From assembly GCA_051984675.1 (NCBI GenBank), contig JBPYFK010000095.1:1-25220 (forward strand): a stretch of 25,220 nt of DNA, given 5' to 3'. The notes below the pieces were generated by a model. It saw nothing but the letters and a program-made list of their open reading frames with translations, had not been told where the DNA came from and made no database searches. The stretch comes from JBPYFK01 sp051984675. GTDB taxonomy: Bacteria > Actinomycetota > Actinomycetes > Mycobacteriales > Pseudonocardiaceae. The stretch's first letter is position 1; each line of letters starts with the position of its first letter. The translations under genes and the position numbers were made by a program. This document shows, one piece after another, positions 22,301-25,220 of this stretch.

Positions 22301-22574
22301 TGTCCTTGAAAACGCGGGCCTCCAGATGGTGGGTGCCCGGCCGTCCGTTCGCGGTCGGCGGTCCCTCGAAGAACACCCATAGGGGGCCGTCGGCCGTCCG
22401 CGCCACGCTGCGAGCGAAGATATCGTGCTCACGCCAGAAAGCGAGGATCTCGCGGTCGAGGGCGGGCAGGTCGACCTGGGCCGGCAAGGGCACATAGGAG
22501 GTCGAAGCGGGTGCTTCCCGACGTAGCGCCCTCTGCTGGGGCACCCGCTGATGGCTGGCCATTCGATCGGACAC
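19350..22574 (-). CDS. ileS: isoleucyl-tRNA synthetase, type 2, GXHH variant
   Basis: The 1074-aa enzyme charges tRNA-Ile with isoleucine in the cytoplasm. All class Ia IleRS parts are present: the nucleotide motif region GPPTANGRPGTHH (Gly80-Thr81-His82-His83), the CP1 editing domain with TTTPWTLPANT (about 252-262), the zinc-type CPRC and CWRC pairs, DWALSRNRYWGTPLPVW, and KMSKH (Lys620-His624) replacing KMSKS. The length and the HIGH-region layout fit IleRS2, the eukaryote-like clade. HIGH appears here as GXHH, the natural swap known to give mupirocin hyper-resistance in some IleRS2. GTG 22574 has GGAGGAG 7 bases upstream. It follows the glycosidase gene by 46 bases on the same strand, an unusual partner. 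Confidence 0.97.
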   Translation of the reverse strand: MSDRMASHQRVPQQRALRREAPASTSYVPLPAQVDLPALDREILAFWREHDIFARSVARTADGPLWVFFEGPPTANGRPGTHHLEARVFKDIFPRFKTMKGCHVPRQAGWDCHGLPVEIAVETELGLHGKRDIEKIGVERFNAYCRESVQRYVGEFEAMTERVGYWVDMAQPYWTMSPEYIDSVWWALKQIYGKGLLVQDYRVAPYCPRCGTGLSDHEVAQGYETVVDPSVYVRLPIVGEVLGMPGVDLLVWTTTPWTLPANTAVAVHPDVTYVVARTDAGSFVVAEPLLEAVLGEHAEILGSIPGSGLAGVRYRPPFDLVDIPDAHYVITADYVTTEDGTGLVHQAPAFGADDLAACRYHGLPVVSPIGPDGYFHTDLDLVGGRFFKDADPWLVEDLARRGLLLRSLSYEHPYPHCWRCHTPLMYYAQLAWYVRTTVIRDGLERENDRTNWHPEHVKHGRYGDWLANNVDWALSRNRYWGTPLPVWSCPNGHHTCVGSRAELGDLAGADLSGLDPHRPYVDEVTFGCPTCGARATRGSEVIDAWFDSGAMPFASLGYPYAAGSIERFERRYPARFIAEAIDQTRGWFYTLMAVGTLVFDRSSYENVLCLGHILAEDGRKMSKHLGNIVEPIPFLDRHGSDAVRWFLLCSGSPWSERRVGDAPVAEIVRKILLTYWNTVSFFTLYAATSRWAPGAASPVAGRPVVDRWALAELDHVTSTVDASLEGFDTAGAGRALSEFVDDLSNWYVRRSRTRFWDGDPDALATLHESLHVLTRLLAPFIPFLTEHIWQHAIRPGDADAADSVHLTDWPERDAARADDELRADMATTRQLVEAGRAARKASGVRVRQPLGRALIGTPAGRVLPDELVTEIADELNVREVTPLAQADAVVDVAVKPNFRALGRRFGPRTQQVANALTATDPEELARQLKVDGQATVTLDGHTVTVLNDEVAVNEVPRTGWAVASQQGVTVALDTTITPELRKAGVAREVIRLVQTARKQAHFEVSDRIRLSWAAEGETADALREHGGELANAVLAVDVTEHDPSELPPDAETSDTGVQGDDDLGVRFWAVRAGS

Positions 22575-22620
22575 TGGGACTCCTCCACGCCGAGCGAACC
22601 GACCTCAGGATATCGGCCGG

Positions 22621-24855
22621 TCACGTTTCCGGGCATTGCCCGCTTGCGGATTCCCGCACCTCGTCGGGCTGCTTGTCGTGCGTCGGCTGGAGCAGGTTGC
22701 CGGCACAGCTCACTGCCGCGGAGTAGGTGTTCCCGGCGACCGTGACCCGGTCGCTGTTACCCCTCAAGCTCGTCGGACCGCGGATGTCCGAGTCGCGCAC
22801 CGAGACGGCGGCTCTGGCGTCCGCGATGTTCAGGGCTCCGGCGATCATCGTCCGGTCCACTCGTACTGGGCCCGAGGAGCCGCTGACGTGCACCGAACCG
22901 TCGACGGCCGTGCCGGACAGCCAGACCGACCCCGGTTCCGTGGCTGTCACCGCACCGGACACCGTCGAGCCCACCGCTACCAGCGACGCCTCCTGGCCGA
23001 CGTGCACGCCGCCCGTCACCTGGGCGTCTCGCAAGCACATCGTGCCACTGCGCAGGACCAACGGGCCGTCGCGAGGGCCGCTGATTGTCGATGTGCAGGT
23101 CGCCACGGGGACCGTGACCGACACCGGTGCCCACCTGAGGTGTTCGGGGTTGGCTGAGTCGCTCCGGTTGGTGTTGTGGACGTCGGAATACACCCCGGAG
23201 GCTTTCTGCCGCTGGTACGTGAGGGTCAGCGCCGCGACCCCCTCCCCTTGCGGGGTGAGCGTCGCGCCGTCCGCACGGCTATGGACGGCCGCGACAGCGG
23301 TTGGCTCCAGCGTGGCGGTGACCCGGTTCAGCGGGTTCGACAGGTCCACTACCGCGCCCGAACGTGTGGTCACCCGCCAGCCGATCTCTCCGGTCCCGCC
23401 GGACAGGTCCACCATGCCCGGATCGGCCATCACCTGGTACGGAGTGACCCCCGAGGGGACGGGCCGGTCGGCCATCGTGCCCTCGATCGACAGTGCGGGC
23501 GCGTCCCCGCCCGGCCGCGTATCGGCGGGCAGGGCAGGACGTTGCGGATCAAGCAGCATCCGCGAGGTGAACAGGCGGCGGTTCTCCGTGGGAGAGCGCC
23601 TGGCGTGGTGCACGTAGTAGAGCTCCGCACCGTCCGGCGAGGCCGCGATACCACCATGCCCGGTTGAGAGCAGTCCTCCGCCCTGCTTGAGGATGGGGTT
23701 GTCCGCGCTTTTCCGAAACGGCCCCAACGGACTGTCCGCGATCGCGTACCCGACACCGTACGAGCTGTTCTGGTAGTCGTTCGCCGAGTACGTGAGGTAG
23801 TAGGTGGGTTTTCCCGACGAGGTGGTCACCTTGAGCAGGGACGGACCTTCTTCCCACCGGCGGTCTTTCTTGTCCCCGTGAGTCCGCGTGTAATCGTCGA
23901 CGTGGGCGTTCTCCCAATTCTGCTTGTCTGAGCCGTAGTTCAGAATCGGAACGTAGCCGTCCCGGCGTGTACCTGGCTCGGCATCGGCCTCCCGGGCGTC
24001 GCTTGACGTCCGGTGCGCATCGCGGTACTCGGGCCGGATCGTCGGCATCGTGTTTCCCGTCGGGTCGTTCCACCAGTCGGCCGTGAGCTCGACGGCGTTG
24101 ATGTTCGACTCCTCGACGTACTTGTGCCGGTCGGTGTCCCACACCCAGTTCCGGTACGCGTTGCGCGAGTAGTACAGGTAGATCCGACCGTCGTCGTCGA
24201 AGAAGACATGCGGGTCGATCATCGGAAGATAGGTGCCCAGTGGCGCCGTCCGGCCCTCTTCGTACGTGGTTGGCGGTTTCTTCTGGTCCGGCCCCATGAC
24301 CAAGTTGATGTCGCGGTACGAAGGATCATAGGGAAAGTAGTCGATCGGCACGCCGGCGATGTTGCGAAACGGGCCGGCAGGAGAATCCGAAACCGCGACA
24401 CCGATCTTGGAAGACTCCTCGAAGTCCGGGTAGCGGAAGTGCTCGGCGACGTGATCGCGCAGACGCGCCGAATAGAACAAGAAATACCAGCCGGTCTTGG
24501 GATTGCGGTACACCTCGGGCGCCCAGAACCAATCCCCGCCCCAGTGCCCCGGATCGTTTGCGGGCACCGCACCACCGGGCACCTTCTGCCAGGTCACAAG
24601 GTCAGGTGATCGATAGATGGCGAAATGGTATCCGGGTTCAGCACCGGTCGTGGAGTAGGCGTAGTAATAGCCGCTACGCGCATCGTGTAGCACGAACGGG
24701 TCAGCGGCGGGGTGTGCCGCGTTGTTGAAGTAGGTCGCGTCGCTGGTCGATGCCGGTTCCGATGTCCGCGAACCGGCCGCTCCCGCCGACGCCTCAGCGA
24801 GTACGAGTCGGGGCACGGTGAACGCCGCCGTGGATGGCACAAATCGCGCTTTCAT
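22621..24855 (-). CDS. secreted GH43-like glycosidase with beta-helix-like C-terminus
   Basis: The 744-aa protein has a weak N-terminal export signal and a five-bladed propeller domain of the GH43/GH62-type clan. Catalytic candidates are Asp52 (AADPFVLHD, base), Asp214 (PMIDPHVFFDDDG, pKa modulator) and Glu336 (WEEGPSLLK, acid). WFWAPEVYRNPKTGWYFLFY is a family blade motif. A linker domain spans about 460-590. Residues about 590-744 are repeats such as GGVHVGQEASLVAVGSTVSG and SCAGN...SGQC, a right-handed beta-helix-like tail seen on actinobacterial exported proteins. It likely cleaves arabinose- or xylose-type side chains of plant polysaccharide. ATG 24855 has GAGGAAG upstream and is preferred over the frame's first codon at 25041, which reads through a hairpin. 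Confidence 0.85.
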   Translation of the reverse strand: MKARFVPSTAAFTVPRLVLAEASAGAAGSRTSEPASTSDATYFNNAAHPAADPFVLHDARSGYYYAYSTTGAEPGYHFAIYRSPDLVTWQKVPGGAVPANDPGHWGGDWFWAPEVYRNPKTGWYFLFYSARLRDHVAEHFRYPDFEESSKIGVAVSDSPAGPFRNIAGVPIDYFPYDPSYRDINLVMGPDQKKPPTTYEEGRTAPLGTYLPMIDPHVFFDDDGRIYLYYSRNAYRNWVWDTDRHKYVEESNINAVELTADWWNDPTGNTMPTIRPEYRDAHRTSSDAREADAEPGTRRDGYVPILNYGSDKQNWENAHVDDYTRTHGDKKDRRWEEGPSLLKVTTSSGKPTYYLTYSANDYQNSSYGVGYAIADSPLGPFRKSADNPILKQGGGLLSTGHGGIAASPDGAELYYVHHARRSPTENRRLFTSRMLLDPQRPALPADTRPGGDAPALSIEGTMADRPVPSGVTPYQVMADPGMVDLSGGTGEIGWRVTTRSGAVVDLSNPLNRVTATLEPTAVAAVHSRADGATLTPQGEGVAALTLTYQRQKASGVYSDVHNTNRSDSANPEHLRWAPVSVTVPVATCTSTISGPRDGPLVLRSGTMCLRDAQVTGGVHVGQEASLVAVGSTVSGAVTATEPGSVWLSGTAVDGSVHVSGSSGPVRVDRTMIAGALNIADARAAVSVRDSDIRGPTSLRGNSDRVTVAGNTYSAAVSCAGNLLQPTHDKQPDEVRESASGQCPET

Positions 24856-24966
24856 GATGCATCTTCCTCGCTCGCCTGGACCCGGGATTACCACGCCATA
24901 TGACGCGACAACGGAAGAAATCTGGATTCGACTTTCGCGAGCCATCCAACCGATGTCAAGCACGCC

Positions 24967-24997
24967 CGTTGCTGACACGCGGGGCGTGTCAGCAACG
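24967..24997. terminator. perfect 14-bp stem-loop
   Basis: CGTTGCTGACACGC and GCGTGTCAGCAACG are perfectly complementary around a GGG loop. No T-tract follows on either side. It lies 112 bases upstream of the glycosidase start and just before the TPR remnant, and could end a transcript entering from the right on the minus strand. Confidence 0.7.
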
Positions 24998-25029
24998 ATC
25001 ATCGAAATTCCACCCGAAATCTCATTCAT

Positions 25030-25167
25030 GGGCTGGGCCAAGCACCGCGCGCGGCTGGCGACAAGGATGGCGCGCGGGATCGCTGGCAGCAGGCACTAGC
25101 GATCTTCGAGGAGATCAGGCACGCCGGGGCGGACGACGTCCGTTCCCAGCCGGAAGCATTGAGTTGA
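25030..25167 (+). pseudogene. C-terminal fragment of a TPR regulator (AfsR/SARP-like)
   Basis: In one plus-strand frame the DNA reads GLGQAPRAAGDKDGARDRWQ and then QALAIFEEIRHAGADDVR, ending TGA at 25165-25167. This matches the last TPR of actinobacterial AfsR/SARP or NB-ARC regulators (the AxGDxxxARxxWxQALAIFEELGHPxADxVR phrase). Nothing recognisable precedes it: upstream the frame runs into the hairpin at 24967. It is therefore a relic of a regulator gene lost by deletion. Confidence 0.45.
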
Positions 25168-25220
25168 AGGCGACAGCGGCGTGCCAGCCTCGGATAACCA
25201 GCGGTGGATTACGAATCGAA

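Overview
The window is GC-rich chromosomal DNA of an actinomycete. Coding style fits Pseudonocardiaceae (Amycolatopsis-like): many GTG starts, a mycothiol-type DinB/MDMPI protein, a SAP/GAP-type membrane protein, an actinobacterial type-2 IleRS, and the recurring motif GTCCACAGTGGAC. The genus is inferred from style, not from a marker gene.

Layout. Positions 1-950 are an eroded mobile-element edge: a truncated basic protein gene running off the window and an N-terminal scrap resembling a tyrosine integrase. Then come an MFS exporter (954-2219), a low-quality stretch with a nonsense-broken ORF and a possible coupled small ORF (2313-3004), and a SAP/GAP-family membrane protein (3001-3660, minus). 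Divergent from it is a two-gene operon of a cytochrome-b561-like/sulfite-oxidase-fold fusion plus a 4-TM partner (3828-5745). A secreted trypsin-like protease and a divergent NRAMP transporter follow on the minus strand. The ~950 bp gap 8288-9239 holds an apparently orphan Cys-containing leader peptide with nested hairpins. Next are a membrane-anchored lytic transglycosylase, a 61-aa protein, and a NiCoT transporter behind a clear cobalamin riboswitch (so probably a cobalt importer). An old-yellow-enzyme reductase (12009-13262) and a TIGR03085-like protein converge.

The minus-strand block 14006-17148 is a sulfonate-type ABC importer (lipoprotein, ATPase, permease) preceded by a cysteine-attenuation leader peptide of the RRHVDFRRVSSALC type. 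A 10-bp perfect hairpin spans its Cys codon and stop codon. Upstream lie a secreted CocE/NonD hydrolase with a promoter/operator overlap, a 58-aa ORF, and an isoleucyl-tRNA synthetase. This enzyme carries GTHH in place of HIGH, the GXHH swap linked to mupirocin hyper-resistance. ileS follows a secreted GH43-like glycosidase with a C-terminal beta-helix-like domain by 46 nt. The right edge holds a 14-bp perfect hairpin and a C-terminal TPR fragment.

Most interesting: the sulfur leader and its orphan look-alike, the GXHH IleRS co-oriented with a glycosidase, the NRAMP with DAGA/APW replacing DPGN/MPH, and the membrane-anchored Mo-enzyme fusion. I found no CRISPR array, intact transposase, rRNA or intact tRNA.
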